The notes below the pieces were generated by a model. That model ran no database searches and was not told the DNA's origin. It saw only the letters and a list, made by a program, of their open reading frames with translations. From NCBI RefSeq assembly GCF_041601295.1, contig NZ_JBFIII010000021.1, positions 1 through 34,028 on the forward strand: DNA of 34,028 nt, in the 5' to 3' direction. Position numbers and translations under genes: made by a program. Position 1 is the stretch's first letter, and each line of letters opens with the position of its first letter. This document shows, in pieces, positions 15,494 through 23,510 of the stretch. This stretch comes from Immundisolibacter sp. (GTDB lineage: Bacteria; Pseudomonadota; Gammaproteobacteria; Immundisolibacterales; Immundisolibacteraceae).

Positions 15494-15704
15494 ATGCCGA
15501 TTGGCAGAACTGATTTCGCCCGACCTCTCAAGCAAGGGGGAAGCCGAGAGGCCGCACGACTCATCAGTTCACCGATGAGTAAACACAGGCAGCCACACCA
15601 TCCCTGGCTGGCTGCGCGGACTGACCAGTACATGCCCGCCGAGGCATGTTTGGTCAGACCCGGCGCACTGCCGCATCCGTCGACAGCCCTTTGGTACTCA
15701 GGCT
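15457..15704 (-). ncRNA. Candidate structured small RNA of about 250 nt
   Basis: Between a sigma54-type promoter and the intrinsic terminator, the minus strand holds a run of hairpins. The first pairs 15621-15627 with 15651-15657 and 15630-15636 with 15643-15649 (7+7 pairs). The second is GCAGCCA/TGGCTGC (15589-15595 with 15609-15615), with AGGGA in its loop. The third is CTCATC/GATGAG (15560-15565 with 15574-15579). The fourth is CCTCTC/GAGAGG (15524-15529 with 15546-15551). An alternative 8-pair stem joins 15507-15514 to 15563-15570. No known family (tmRNA, RNase P, SRP, 6S) is recognised. The 5' end is inferred from the promoter position, and expression is unproven. Confidence 0.5.
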
Positions 15705-15714
15705 TGTTAACTCT

Positions 15715-15730
15715 CGCATCGGCCGTGCCA
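15715..15730 (-). promoter_or_regulatory. Candidate sigma54 (-24/-12) promoter, minus strand
   Basis: The minus strand reads TGGCACGGCCGATGCG. It has a perfect TGGCACG -24 element, the required ten bases between GG and GC, and TGC at -12 (consensus TTGCW). It faces away from the sigma54-activator gene that starts at 15879, an arrangement common for such regulators. Transcription would begin near 15704. Confidence 0.45.
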
Positions 15731-15859
15731 TATCACCGTTTTTGCTTTTAATGCTTACTCTCCTCACCGTTGTCGCTATTAAACAGGCGAATAGCCACAC
15801 AAAATCGCCACGCTTTATGGACGAAAATGTCACTTCGACCTAGACTCCGAACCGACCAC

Positions 15860-15873
15860 TTACCAATTTGTAA
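15860..15873. promoter_or_regulatory. Palindrome upstream of sigma54 activator gene, possible activator site
   Basis: TTACCAATTTGTAA has perfect outer arms (TTAC/GTAA) around an AT-rich centre in otherwise GC-rich DNA. It is 5 bases before the activator ATG and about 135 bases upstream of the sigma54-type promoter, a usual distance for an upstream activating site. It could serve both activation and autoregulation. The binding protein is inferred. Confidence 0.3.
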
Positions 15874-15878
15874 ACGCC

Positions 15879-17666
15879 ATGACCAAAAATCCCAAGCGTC
15901 GCCTGACAACAGCAGCCGCCAACCTTACCTACCAATGGGAAGGCGATACCAATGCTTTTCCGGACGTCAAGGATCTGGTCGGTCGCTTGCGGTTTTCCCC
16001 GTCCGAGGGCCGCATCTGGCTGGACGACCAGCGCTCGATCCTGATGCGCGGCACCGCCTTTGGCAGCTTGCGGCGGGAGTTCATCGAGGCGGTCGGCTTT
16101 ACCCTGGCGCGGACCGCGCTGAAACGGGTTGGTTATGCCGAGGGCACACGCGACGCCGAACTGGCGCGCCGGGTGCAGCCTAAAGGCGCCTTTATTGATG
16201 TGTTCGCTGTCGGTCCCCAGGTTTACGCTCTGAGCGGCCTCGGCTGGCTGCAGGTGCTTGAACTACGCGTTGAGGAAGCCACCAATGCTTTCTATGGCGA
16301 GTTCCTGCTGCGCGACTCGGTGGAAGCGGACACCCACCTGCAAACCATCGGCGTGAGCGCCGAACCTGTGTGCTGGACGGCAGTCGGCTATGGCAGCGGC
16401 TATAGCAGCGCCTTCGCGGGCCGACCCATTATTGTCGACGAAGTCGAGTGCCGAGCCATGGGCCATGCCCAGTGCCGTCTGGTCGGCCGACCGATCGAGG
16501 ACTGGAATCTGCGCCGCGAGAAGCCGCTCTACTTTCGGCCGCAAGACTTCGTCAATCGCTTCAACAACGCAGCCGACGACCCGGATGCGGATTCGGCAGT
16601 ACCCGGGCCAGACGTAGACGTGGTTGGAATATCAGCAGGCTTTGGCGCCGCCCTGCACCTGCTGGGCAAGGCCGCGCCAACCGACGTCACGGTGTTGTTC
16701 CTGGGCGAAACCGGCGTCGGCAAAGAGGTGTTTGCGCGCATGCTGCATCGCATGGGGCCACGCGCCGCTCAGCCATTCGTGGCGGTCAATTGCGCTGCCC
16801 TGCCGGAAACGCTGATCGAAGCCGAGCTGTTCGGCGTGGTCAAGGGCGCCTACACCGGCGCCAGCGAGTCCCGCCCCGGCCGTTTCGAACGGGCCAACGA
16901 AGGCACCCTGTTTCTGGACGAGATCGGCAGCCTGACCCTGGGCGCTCAGGCCAAACTGTTGCGAGCCTTGCAGGAGGGCGAAATCGAGCGTGTCGGCGAC
17001 AGCCATACGCGCCAGGTCAACGTCCGCTTGCTGGCCGCCACCAATATCGATTTGAAAGACGCCGTCGCAAAAGGCAGCTTTCGCGAGGATCTCTACTTCC
17101 GCCTCACCACCTTCCCGGTACGTATCCCGCCACTGCGCGAGCGACGCGACGACATTCCACTGTTGATGCGCCATTTCGTACATCGCTTCAGCCGTCGACA
17201 CGGCAAAGCGATCAGCGGTTTTGCGGCTGAGGCGGTGGAAGCGCTGCTGAATTTCGCATTCCCGGGCAACATCCGGGAGCTTGAAAACATGATCGAGCGC
17301 GGCGTACTGCTGGCGGACGATAACGAACCGATCGGCGTCCCGCATTTGTTCACCTCCCCTCAAGCGGCATCGCCGGTGACATTTGGCATCGACGCCAGCG
17401 GTCACCTGGCCGGGCGCGGAAAAACACCCGAGGATGCCGATAGCACGCTGCGAGATCGACTTGCACCGCTGCTGGAAACCGATGCCGCGTCGGGAATGGG
17501 GCTGGACGCGGTAGAGCAGACCTTGATGGATATCGCCATCGAACAAGCCGATGGCAACCTTGCCAAAGCTGCGCGACGACTTGGCATCAGCCGTCGCCAA
17601 CTCGCCTACCGGCTGGAGAAGCGTGGCTCGAGTCCAGCGCAAAAGCGTGAGGCGATTACCGACTGA
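15879..17666 (+). CDS. XylR/DmpR-type sigma54-dependent transcriptional activator
   Basis: The 595-residue protein has the full XylR/DmpR layout. The N-terminal effector domain covers about 30-150 (LVGRLRFSPSEGRIWLDDQR). A V4R domain covers about 150-210, with C165, C191 and C199 placed for metal or effector binding. The AAA+ domain has Walker A GETGVGKE (276-283), GAYTGA (323-328; the sigma54 loop, Tyr instead of Phe) and Walker B GTLFLDEIG (342-350). A Fis-type helix-turn-helix (GNLAKAARRLGISRRQLAYRLEK) closes the protein. Such proteins sense aromatic compounds directly and activate catabolic promoters with sigma54. No Shine-Dalgarno sequence precedes ATG 15879, so the start is tentative. 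It sits alone between core genes, 7 kb from the oxygenase operon. Confidence 0.93.
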   Translation: MTKNPKRRLTTAAANLTYQWEGDTNAFPDVKDLVGRLRFSPSEGRIWLDDQRSILMRGTAFGSLRREFIEAVGFTLARTALKRVGYAEGTRDAELARRVQPKGAFIDVFAVGPQVYALSGLGWLQVLELRVEEATNAFYGEFLLRDSVEADTHLQTIGVSAEPVCWTAVGYGSGYSSAFAGRPIIVDEVECRAMGHAQCRLVGRPIEDWNLRREKPLYFRPQDFVNRFNNAADDPDADSAVPGPDVDVVGISAGFGAALHLLGKAAPTDVTVLFLGETGVGKEVFARMLHRMGPRAAQPFVAVNCAALPETLIEAELFGVVKGAYTGASESRPGRFERANEGTLFLDEIGSLTLGAQAKLLRALQEGEIERVGDSHTRQVNVRLLAATNIDLKDAVAKGSFREDLYFRLTTFPVRIPPLRERRDDIPLLMRHFVHRFSRRHGKAISGFAAEAVEALLNFAFPGNIRELENMIERGVLLADDNEPIGVPHLFTSPQAASPVTFGIDASGHLAGRGKTPEDADSTLRDRLAPLLETDAASGMGLDAVEQTLMDIAIEQADGNLAKAARRLGISRRQLAYRLEKRGSSPAQKREAITD

Positions 17667-17686
17667 ATCCGCCCATCGAGACGCGC

Positions 17687-18193
17687 TTACTGCGGCAGCA
17701 CCCCCGCCAATTGCGCCAGCTGCAATGTCACCCCGGCCAGCAGCGCGGCGGCAAGGTCATCCAGCATCACGCCAAGTCCGCCGCCAACCTGCCGGTCAAG
17801 CGCGCCGACTGGCCACGGCTTGAGAATGTCAAACACACGAAACAACGCGAAGCCGAGCGCATAGTGCGGCAAGGACAGCGGCACTGCCAGCAGGGTCAGT
17901 GTCATGCCGACCACCTCGTCCCAGACGATGGCCGGGTGGTCCGACACGCCCAGCCGCCGCCCGGCGACCCCGCAACACCAGACACCCAGCCCGCTTAGTA
18001 ATGCCAGCACACCGGCGGCCAGTGGCACGGATAACAAGGTCAGCGCCGCCGCCAGTGGCAAACCGAGCAAGGCCCCGCAGGTGCCCGGCGCGCGTGGCGC
18101 AAGTCCGGCCCCGAACCCAAGCGCAATCATGCAGGCCGGATCGCGCAGCACGCCGGCCGGCGGCCGCCGCGGCCTGTTAGCGGAAGTGGTCAT
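17687..18193 (-). CDS. pgpA: Phosphatidylglycerophosphatase A
   Basis: This 168-residue membrane protein dephosphorylates phosphatidylglycerol phosphate. It shows GFGAGLAPRAPGTCGALLGLP and DHPAIVWDEVVGM, the family's conserved acidic motif, and several hydrophobic segments (LPLAAALTLLSVPLAAGVLALLSG). ATG 18193 overlaps the end of thiL by 17 bases and gives the usual length; a longer frame would overlap thiL further. The nusB-thiL-pgpA order is widespread in gammaproteobacteria. Confidence 0.93.
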   Translation of the reverse strand: MTTSANRPRRPPAGVLRDPACMIALGFGAGLAPRAPGTCGALLGLPLAAALTLLSVPLAAGVLALLSGLGVWCCGVAGRRLGVSDHPAIVWDEVVGMTLTLLAVPLSLPHYALGFALFRVFDILKPWPVGALDRQVGGGLGVMLDDLAAALLAGVTLQLAQLAGVLPQ

Positions 18194-19130
18194 GGCCCGC
18201 CAAAACCGGCAGCCGCGCCACGCCGTCCGCGCCAATCAGGCGCACCCCTGGCGTTGCCTCTATGTGGCCCACGCAGGCAATCGGACAGCCAACAGTCCGG
18301 GCCGCCGCAGCGAGCGCCGACTCATGATCTGGCGGTACCGTAAAACACAGCTCGTAATCGTCCCCGGCACTGATCAGCGCCTCGCAGGAACTCAGCTGAA
18401 GCGCGCCGGCCGGCAGCGGCAGGCGGGCAGCATCCAGCCGTGCACCGACGCCACTGGCCAGGCACAGGTGTCCAAGATCGGCCAGCAGGCCGTCCGAGAT
18501 ATCAATGGCGGCGCTGGCCAGGCCGCGCAGCGCCAGGCCCAGAGCCACCCGCGGCTGTGGGTAGTCGAGCCGCTGCGCGGCATGTGTCGCCAGTAAAGGC
18601 GGCAGTTCAAGCGACCCGCGCCGGGCCCGTACGGCAAGGCCGGCGGCACCGACTTCGCCGCTCACATAAACGGCATCGTCTACCTGAGCGCCACCGCGGC
18701 GCAGCGCCTGACCCTGCGGCACAAATCCAAGCGCCGTCACCGTCACCGTCAGCGGCCCGCGGCAGGTATCGCCGCCCACCAGACTGACGCCACAGGTGCG
18801 CGCCAGGGCGCCAAAACCATCGCTGAAGGCGGTCAACCAAACGTCGTCCACGCCCGGCAGGGCAAGCGCGAGCAGAACCCATGCCGGCCGCGCGCCCATC
18901 GCCGCCAGATCCGACAAATTCACTGCCAGGGCCTTGTGGCCCAGCGCCGCGGGCGGGCAGTCGGCAAAAAAATGGACGCCTTCGACCAGGCTATCGACGG
19001 TGGCAACCAGCTCCTGGCCGCTAGGCGGGGTGAGTAATGCAGCGTCATCGCCCACCGAAAGCGCGACATCGGGTCTGACCGGCGTCAGCCCGGAGAAATG
19101 TCGGGCAATGAGCTCAAATTCACCGGGCAT
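18177..19130 (-). CDS. thiL: Thiamine-monophosphate kinase
   Basis: The 317-residue kinase makes thiamine diphosphate from the monophosphate, the last step of cofactor synthesis. Visible motifs are SVGDDAALL near the N-terminus, VDSLVEGVHF, AVNLSDLAAMGARP, GGDTCRG and DISDGLLADLGHLC, the AIR-synthase-type ATP-binding signatures. It is 35 bases downstream of nusB and overlaps pgpA. Length is normal. Confidence 0.96.
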   Translation of the reverse strand: MPGEFELIARHFSGLTPVRPDVALSVGDDAALLTPPSGQELVATVDSLVEGVHFFADCPPAALGHKALAVNLSDLAAMGARPAWVLLALALPGVDDVWLTAFSDGFGALARTCGVSLVGGDTCRGPLTVTVTALGFVPQGQALRRGGAQVDDAVYVSGEVGAAGLAVRARRGSLELPPLLATHAAQRLDYPQPRVALGLALRGLASAAIDISDGLLADLGHLCLASGVGARLDAARLPLPAGALQLSSCEALISAGDDYELCFTVPPDHESALAAAARTVGCPIACVGHIEATPGVRLIGADGVARLPVLAGHDHFR

Positions 19131-19165
19131 GGCGGCACAAGCCAGGGGGAAGGTCGCAGAGACCG

Positions 19166-19591
19166 CTAAAGCGCGCGTTCTGCGACGCGCAATTCGCGCG
19201 CCAAGCGGTCCAGCACCGCGTTCACGTAGCGGTGCGCCTGATCGCCTCCGAACTGCTTGGCCAGCTCAAGCGCCTCGCTGATGACCACCCGAAACGGTAT
19301 ATCCCAGCGCGCATCAAGCTCATACAGCCCCAGCCACAGGATGGCGCGCTCAACCGGGTCCAGCTGCTCCAGCGGTCGATCGAGCATGGGCGCCAGACGG
19401 GTGTCGAACTCCGCCCAACGACGGTCGACCTGGGTCAGCAGTTCGTGGAAATAGTCGACGTCGATATCACCCAATTCCCGCTCGGCGAGTAGCTGCGCTT
19501 CGATGCTGGACAAACTGTCGTCACCCGACAGCTGCCACTGATACAGCGCCTGCAGCGCGCCGCGGCGCGCCTTGGAACGGGCTCGGGACAT
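19166..19591 (-). CDS. nusB: Transcription antitermination factor NusB
   Basis: This 141-residue all-helical protein has the family pattern: ARSKARRGALQALYQWQLSG at the N-terminus (boxA RNA binding), then LDPVERAILWLGLYELDARWDIPFRVVISEALELAKQFGG and the terminal HRYVNAVLDRLA. NusB with NusE binds boxA of rRNA operons. It follows ribH by 16 bases, the conserved ribH-nusB pairing. Confidence 0.96.
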   Translation of the reverse strand: MSRARSKARRGALQALYQWQLSGDDSLSSIEAQLLAERELGDIDVDYFHELLTQVDRRWAEFDTRLAPMLDRPLEQLDPVERAILWLGLYELDARWDIPFRVVISEALELAKQFGGDQAHRYVNAVLDRLARELRVAERAL

Positions 19592-19607
19592 CTGTGCATA
19601 TGCTCCG

Positions 19608-20087
19608 TCAGCCGATCGCAGCCAGCAGATTCACCATCTCCAGCGCCGACAGGGCAGCATCAGCGCCCTTGTTGCCGGCCTTGGTACCCGCCCGCTCGAT
19701 GGCCTGTTCGATGCTGTCCACCGTCAGCACCCCAAATGCCACCGGCAGACCACTGCCGAGCGCCACCGCGGACACGCCCTTGGCGCACTCGCCAGCGACG
19801 AAATCGAAATGCGGCGTGGCGCCACGGATCACGCAACCGAGTGCGATCAACGCGTCAACGCGCCCGGACTCCGCCAGACGCTTGGCCGCCAGCGGCAATT
19901 CGAACGCCCCCGGCACCCAGGCCACGGTGATGTCTGTGTCGGCCACGCCGTGCCGGCGCAAGGTGTCAACGGCGGCGGCCAACAGACGCTCGCTGATGAA
20001 GTCGTTGAAACGCCCAACGACAATGCCGTACCGGCTGCCGGCACGCGCCGACAAGTCCCCCGACAAACGTGTGTAAGACGAACTCAT
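19608..20087 (-). CDS. ribH: 6,7-dimethyl-8-ribityllumazine synthase
   Basis: The 159-residue lumazine synthase condenses 5-amino-6-ribitylaminouracil with 3,4-dihydroxybutanone 4-phosphate. Motifs include GRFNDFISERLL, VPGAFELPLAAKRL, IALGCVIRGATPHFDFVAGE and PVAFGVLTVDSIEQAIERAG. The product oligomerises into a 60-subunit shell or a decamer in relatives. It lies 9 bases downstream of ribBA and just ahead of nusB. Confidence 0.97.
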   Translation of the reverse strand: MSSSYTRLSGDLSARAGSRYGIVVGRFNDFISERLLAAAVDTLRRHGVADTDITVAWVPGAFELPLAAKRLAESGRVDALIALGCVIRGATPHFDFVAGECAKGVSAVALGSGLPVAFGVLTVDSIEQAIERAGTKAGNKGADAALSALEMVNLLAAIG

Positions 20088-20096
20088 GGCTTTGAC

Positions 20097-21230
20097 TTAT
20101 CCGTGAAGCGCCGCATCGGGCGGCACAAATTCAACCAGCTCCAGGCCGAAACCGGCCAGGCCATGCAGTTTACGCGGCTTGCCCATGATGCGCATACGAC
20201 CCACTCCCAACTGCGCCAGGATCTGCGCTCCGACCCCGTGCATGCGCAGCTCGGGGTTTGGCTCAAGACCTGGCAACGACAGCCCCAGGTGACGCATTTT
20301 GTAGGACTGCACCTCGCGCAGCAGGGTCTGCGGCAGGTCGTTCGGACTGAGCAGCACCAGCACGCCGCGGCCACTGTCGGCAATGGCCGCCAGCGCCCGA
20401 CGCACGCTCCAGTGCTGCCCGGCGTGCGCGCCCAGAATATCGCGCAGCACACTGGCCTGCTGCACCCGAACCAGCGCAACCTGGTCGGGCTGGATGTCGC
20501 CCATCACCAGGGCCAGATGCACCTCGCCGTGGTCGATTTCGTGAAACGCCACCAACCGAAAACTCCCGAACTCACTCTCGAAGCGGCTCTCTGCCACCCA
20601 TTCGACTGAGCGCTCCAGGTCAACGCGATGACGGATCAGGTCGGCGATGGTACCGATCTTCAGGCCATGGGCCTGGGCGAACTCCAGCAGCTGCGGGTAA
20701 CGCGCCATGGTGCCGTCTTCGTTCAGTATCTCGACGATCACCGCCGCCGGCTCGTAACCGGCCAGACGCGCCAGGTCACAGCCGGCCTCGGTGTGGCCGG
20801 CGCGCGAAAGCACGCCGCCCGGCTGGGCGCGTAGCGGAAAAATATGCCCCGGCATGACGATATCGCCCGGCACCGCTTCAGGTCGTACCGCCACCCGTAC
20901 CGTGACCGACCGATCGGCGGCCGAAATGCCGGTAGTGACACCGCTGGCCGCCTCGATGGACACCGTGAAATTGGTGGTGTTCTTGTCATTGTTGTCGACC
21001 ACCATCAGCGGCAGGTTCAACTGGCGGCAACGGGCCTCGGTCAGGGTCAGGCAGATCAGACCACGCCCGTAGCGCGCCATGAAGTTGATGGCCTCCGGTG
21101 TCACGCACTCGGCCGCCAGGATCAGATCACCCTCGTTCTCGCGGTCGGCGTCATCCATCAGAATCACCATCCGTCCGGCCTTGACGTCGGCGATGATTTC
21201 CTCGGCGGTGTTCAGCTGCAATGTGTTCAT
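20097..21230 (-). CDS. ribB: 3,4-dihydroxy-2-butanone-4-phosphate synthase with degenerate GTP cyclohydrolase II domain
   Basis: This 377-residue RibBA-like fusion has an intact N-terminal RibB domain: DDADRENEGDL at 26-36, and the HTEAGCDLARLAGYEPAAVI segment with the catalytic His near 146. The C-terminal half (about 205-377) is homologous to GTP cyclohydrolase II, but the zinc ligands are gone: the region that should hold CLTG...CDCG reads QASVLRDILGAHAGQHWSVRR (258-278). The RQEGRGIGL segment is replaced by LSPNDLPQTLL. It should therefore make the butanone phosphate only, and a separate RibA is needed. Similar RibB proteins with an inactive RibA half are known in proteobacteria. The start overlaps the ribE stop by ATGA. 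Confidence 0.93.
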   Translation of the reverse strand: MNTLQLNTAEEIIADVKAGRMVILMDDADRENEGDLILAAECVTPEAINFMARYGRGLICLTLTEARCRQLNLPLMVVDNNDKNTTNFTVSIEAASGVTTGISAADRSVTVRVAVRPEAVPGDIVMPGHIFPLRAQPGGVLSRAGHTEAGCDLARLAGYEPAAVIVEILNEDGTMARYPQLLEFAQAHGLKIGTIADLIRHRVDLERSVEWVAESRFESEFGSFRLVAFHEIDHGEVHLALVMGDIQPDQVALVRVQQASVLRDILGAHAGQHWSVRRALAAIADSGRGVLVLLSPNDLPQTLLREVQSYKMRHLGLSLPGLEPNPELRMHGVGAQILAQLGVGRMRIMGKPRKLHGLAGFGLELVEFVPPDAALHG

Positions 21231-21871
21231 CGGTCCAGGAATCCGTGCTCGGTCAGCAAGGGCAGATTGACGCCAGTCTCGGCGCGTCCCAGCAGGCGCT
21301 CCAGGTAGCGGGCCAGCAGGTCGACTTCGAGGTTTACCCGGCCGCCGGCGACAAGCTCGCCGAGGGTGGTGTGCTCCAGCGTGTGAGGCACGATATTGAC
21401 ACCAAACTCGGCGCCACTGACGGTATTGACGGTCAGGCTGACGCCATCGATGGTGATTGACCCCTTAGCCGCGATGTAGTGCGCCAGCGGCTGCGGTGCG
21501 CGCAGCATAAAACGCTGCGAGCGCCCATCGGCGCGGCGCGACACCACCTCACCGACGCCATCGACGTGGCCGCTGACCAAATGCCCGCCGAGGCGATCGA
21601 CCAGCTTGAGCGCCCGCTCCAGGTTAACCCGATGGCCGACTGCCCAATGCTCGGCGCAGGTGCAGGCCAATGTCTCGGCCGAGACATCGGCGACGAAACC
21701 CCCGGTGGTGAAGGCCACCGCGGTCAGGCAGACGCCGCCAACCGAAATGCTCTCACCCAGGTCGCCATCCGCCAGAAACATGTCGCCGCTGGCAATGCGC
21801 AGGCGCGCGTCGCCGGCGCGACGTTCAATGGCGGCGATTCGCCCGACTGCCGTAACAATGCCGGTGAACAT
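21227..21871 (-). CDS. ribE: Riboflavin synthase alpha subunit
   Basis: This 214-residue protein (also named ribC) starts MFTGIVTAVGRI and is built of two lumazine-binding repeats: SISVGGVCLTAV in the first and GSITIDGVSLTVN in the second. It dismutates two lumazine molecules to riboflavin. It is 21 bases downstream of ribD and overlaps ribBA by 4 bases, giving a ribD-ribE-ribBA-ribH-nusB operon. No FMN riboswitch is visible ahead of it. Confidence 0.96.
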   Translation of the reverse strand: MFTGIVTAVGRIAAIERRAGDARLRIASGDMFLADGDLGESISVGGVCLTAVAFTTGGFVADVSAETLACTCAEHWAVGHRVNLERALKLVDRLGGHLVSGHVDGVGEVVSRRADGRSQRFMLRAPQPLAHYIAAKGSITIDGVSLTVNTVSGAEFGVNIVPHTLEHTTLGELVAGGRVNLEVDLLARYLERLLGRAETGVNLPLLTEHGFLDR

Positions 21872-21892
21872 AAGCTTTACCCCAGGTAGCGG

Positions 21893-22981
21893 TCAGCGCC
21901 CGGCCAGTGGGCGCAGGCGCAGGCGCAGATCGGGGCCGAACGCTTGCACGTCCAGCAGTTCAAGTTCGAACCGCTCATCCATGCGGTTGACGCCGGGCAG
22001 TTCGAACACCGGCCGCGCGCCGTTGCCCAGCAGGTGCGGGGCAATGTAGACGATGATCTCGTCCACCAAGCCCGTCACGATGAAGGCGCCGGCCAGACGC
22101 GGCCCGGCCTCGACCAGCGCCTCGTTACACTCGCGCCGGCCAAGCTCGTCCAGCACCGCGCCAAGATCGACTCCGTCGGGCGTTGGCCGCAGGCACAGCA
22201 CCTGGGCACCACTGGCGATCAGCGCGTCGGTCCTCGCGCGATCCTCGCTGTGCGTTACCACCAACGTTTCCCCTGGCTCTGCCAACAGGCGAGCGGTCGG
22301 CGACAAGCCAAGCTGCCTGTCCAGCACTACCCGCATCGGCTGCTCGGTGGCCTCGGGCAAACGGACCGTCAGCGACGGATCGTCGGCCAGCGCCGTGCCG
22401 ATGCCGGTGACGATGGCCTGTGAGCGTCCACGCCAGCGCTGCACATCGGCCCGCGCAGCGGGACCCGTGATCCAGCGCGATTCGCCGTCCGCCAGCGCGC
22501 TGCGCCCATCCAGGCTCTGCGCCATCTTGACCCGCACATACGGTCTGCCGGTTCGCATGCGCTTGATGAAACCCGGATTCAGCGCTGCCGCCGATGCCGC
22601 CTCCAAGCCACACTCGACGACGATACCGGCATTGCGTAAGCGCTCGATGCCACGGCCAGCCACCCGGGGATTCGGATCTTCCATCGCGACGACCACCCGG
22701 CGCAGGCCGGCAGCAATCAGGGCGTCCGCGCACGGCGGCGTGCGGCCATGGTGTGCACACGGCTCCAGCGTCACATAGGCAGTGGCGCCGTTGGCGCGCG
22801 AGCCCGCTTCGGCCAAGGCGTTCGCCTCTGCGTGTGGTTCGCCAGCGCGGCGATGAAAACCCGTTCCCACGCGCACGCCACGGCGCACCAGCAGGCAGCC
22901 GACCAGGGGGTTGGGAGCCGCCCCGTAGCGCCCACCCTCGGCCAGTCCGAGCGCCTCGCGCATCCAGTCGGCGTCGGTCAT
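21893..22981 (-). CDS. ribD: Bifunctional riboflavin deaminase/reductase RibD
   Basis: The 362-residue enzyme carries out the second and third steps of riboflavin synthesis. The N-terminal deaminase domain has the zinc site H50-A-E52 and C75, C84 (PCAHHGRTPPC), and the C-terminal reductase domain starts near 150 with RPYVRVKMAQSLDGRSA and contains SRWITGPAARADV and VEAGPRLAGAFI. Length is normal. The start overlaps the nrdR stop by 4 bases. Confidence 0.96.
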   Translation of the reverse strand: MTDADWMREALGLAEGGRYGAAPNPLVGCLLVRRGVRVGTGFHRRAGEPHAEANALAEAGSRANGATAYVTLEPCAHHGRTPPCADALIAAGLRRVVVAMEDPNPRVAGRGIERLRNAGIVVECGLEAASAAALNPGFIKRMRTGRPYVRVKMAQSLDGRSALADGESRWITGPAARADVQRWRGRSQAIVTGIGTALADDPSLTVRLPEATEQPMRVVLDRQLGLSPTARLLAEPGETLVVTHSEDRARTDALIASGAQVLCLRPTPDGVDLGAVLDELGRRECNEALVEAGPRLAGAFIVTGLVDEIIVYIAPHLLGNGARPVFELPGVNRMDERFELELLDVQAFGPDLRLRLRPLAGR

Positions 22982-23451
22982 GGCGGATCGCTGACCAGGC
23001 CGGCGCGCTCGAGCCGCTCCACTTCGTCGCGGAACGCGCGCAGGTCCTCAAAGCTCCGGTATACGGACGCGAAGCGGACGTACGCGACCGGGTCCAGCAC
23101 GCTCAGTTCCTCCATCAGCCACTCGCCGAGCTGGCGCGAACCGCACTCGCGCTCGCCCAGGCTTAGAAGCTTGCGCTTGATGCGCACCAGCACGGCGTCG
23201 ACCTGGTCGCTGCGGACAGGTCGTTTTTCAAGTGCTCGCTCCATGCCGGCACGCAACTTCGCCTCGTCGAACGGCACCCGCCCGCCATCGCGCTTGACGA
23301 TGCGTGGCCAGGACAGTTCCGCTTGCTCGAAGGTGGTAAAGCGAGCCTGACAAGTCAGGCACTCACGCCGCCGCCGAACCCGGTCGCCCTCCTCCGCCAG
23401 ACGCGAGTCGACAACGCGGGTGTCCGATGCGGCGCAAAACGGGCAACGCAC
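22978..23451 (-). CDS. nrdR: Transcriptional repressor NrdR
   Basis: This 157-residue protein represses ribonucleotide reductase genes and is controlled by ATP/dATP. The zinc ribbon is C3, C6, C31 and C34 (CPFC...CLTC), followed by the ATP-cone (WPRIVKRDGGRVPFDEAKLRAGMERALEKRP). GTG 23451 is chosen because the NrdR N-terminus begins exactly there (RCPFCAASDTRVVDSR); the open frame continues upstream only by reading through the hairpin at 23467-23510. It overlaps ribD by ATGA, the common nrdR-ribD pair. Confidence 0.95.
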   Translation of the reverse strand: MRCPFCAASDTRVVDSRLAEEGDRVRRRRECLTCQARFTTFEQAELSWPRIVKRDGGRVPFDEAKLRAGMERALEKRPVRSDQVDAVLVRIKRKLLSLGERECGSRQLGEWLMEELSVLDPVAYVRFASVYRSFEDLRAFRDEVERLERAGLVSDPP

Positions 23452-23466
23452 GGCGCGTGGCCTATC

Positions 23467-23510
23467 GGACTGTTGAAAAAGGGCTTTCCTGCCCTTTTTC
23501 AAGCCAGTCC
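23467..23510 (-). terminator. Intrinsic terminator between glyA and nrdR
   Basis: TTGAAAAAGGGC (23473-23484) pairs perfectly with GCCCTTTTTCAA (23491-23502) around a 6-base loop. An outer GGACTG/CAGTCC (23467-23472 with 23505-23510) extends it. Located after glyA, it probably ends the glyA transcript and separates it from nrdR-rib. Confidence 0.75.

Noticed and set aside
15514..15567. Hammerhead-ribozyme-like core on the minus strand (CUGAUGA ... GAAA)
   Set aside because: The core CUGAUGA itself pairs with the bases after GAAA (8-pair stem), so stem III cannot form with a free core, and no UH cleavage site with a matching stem I is present.
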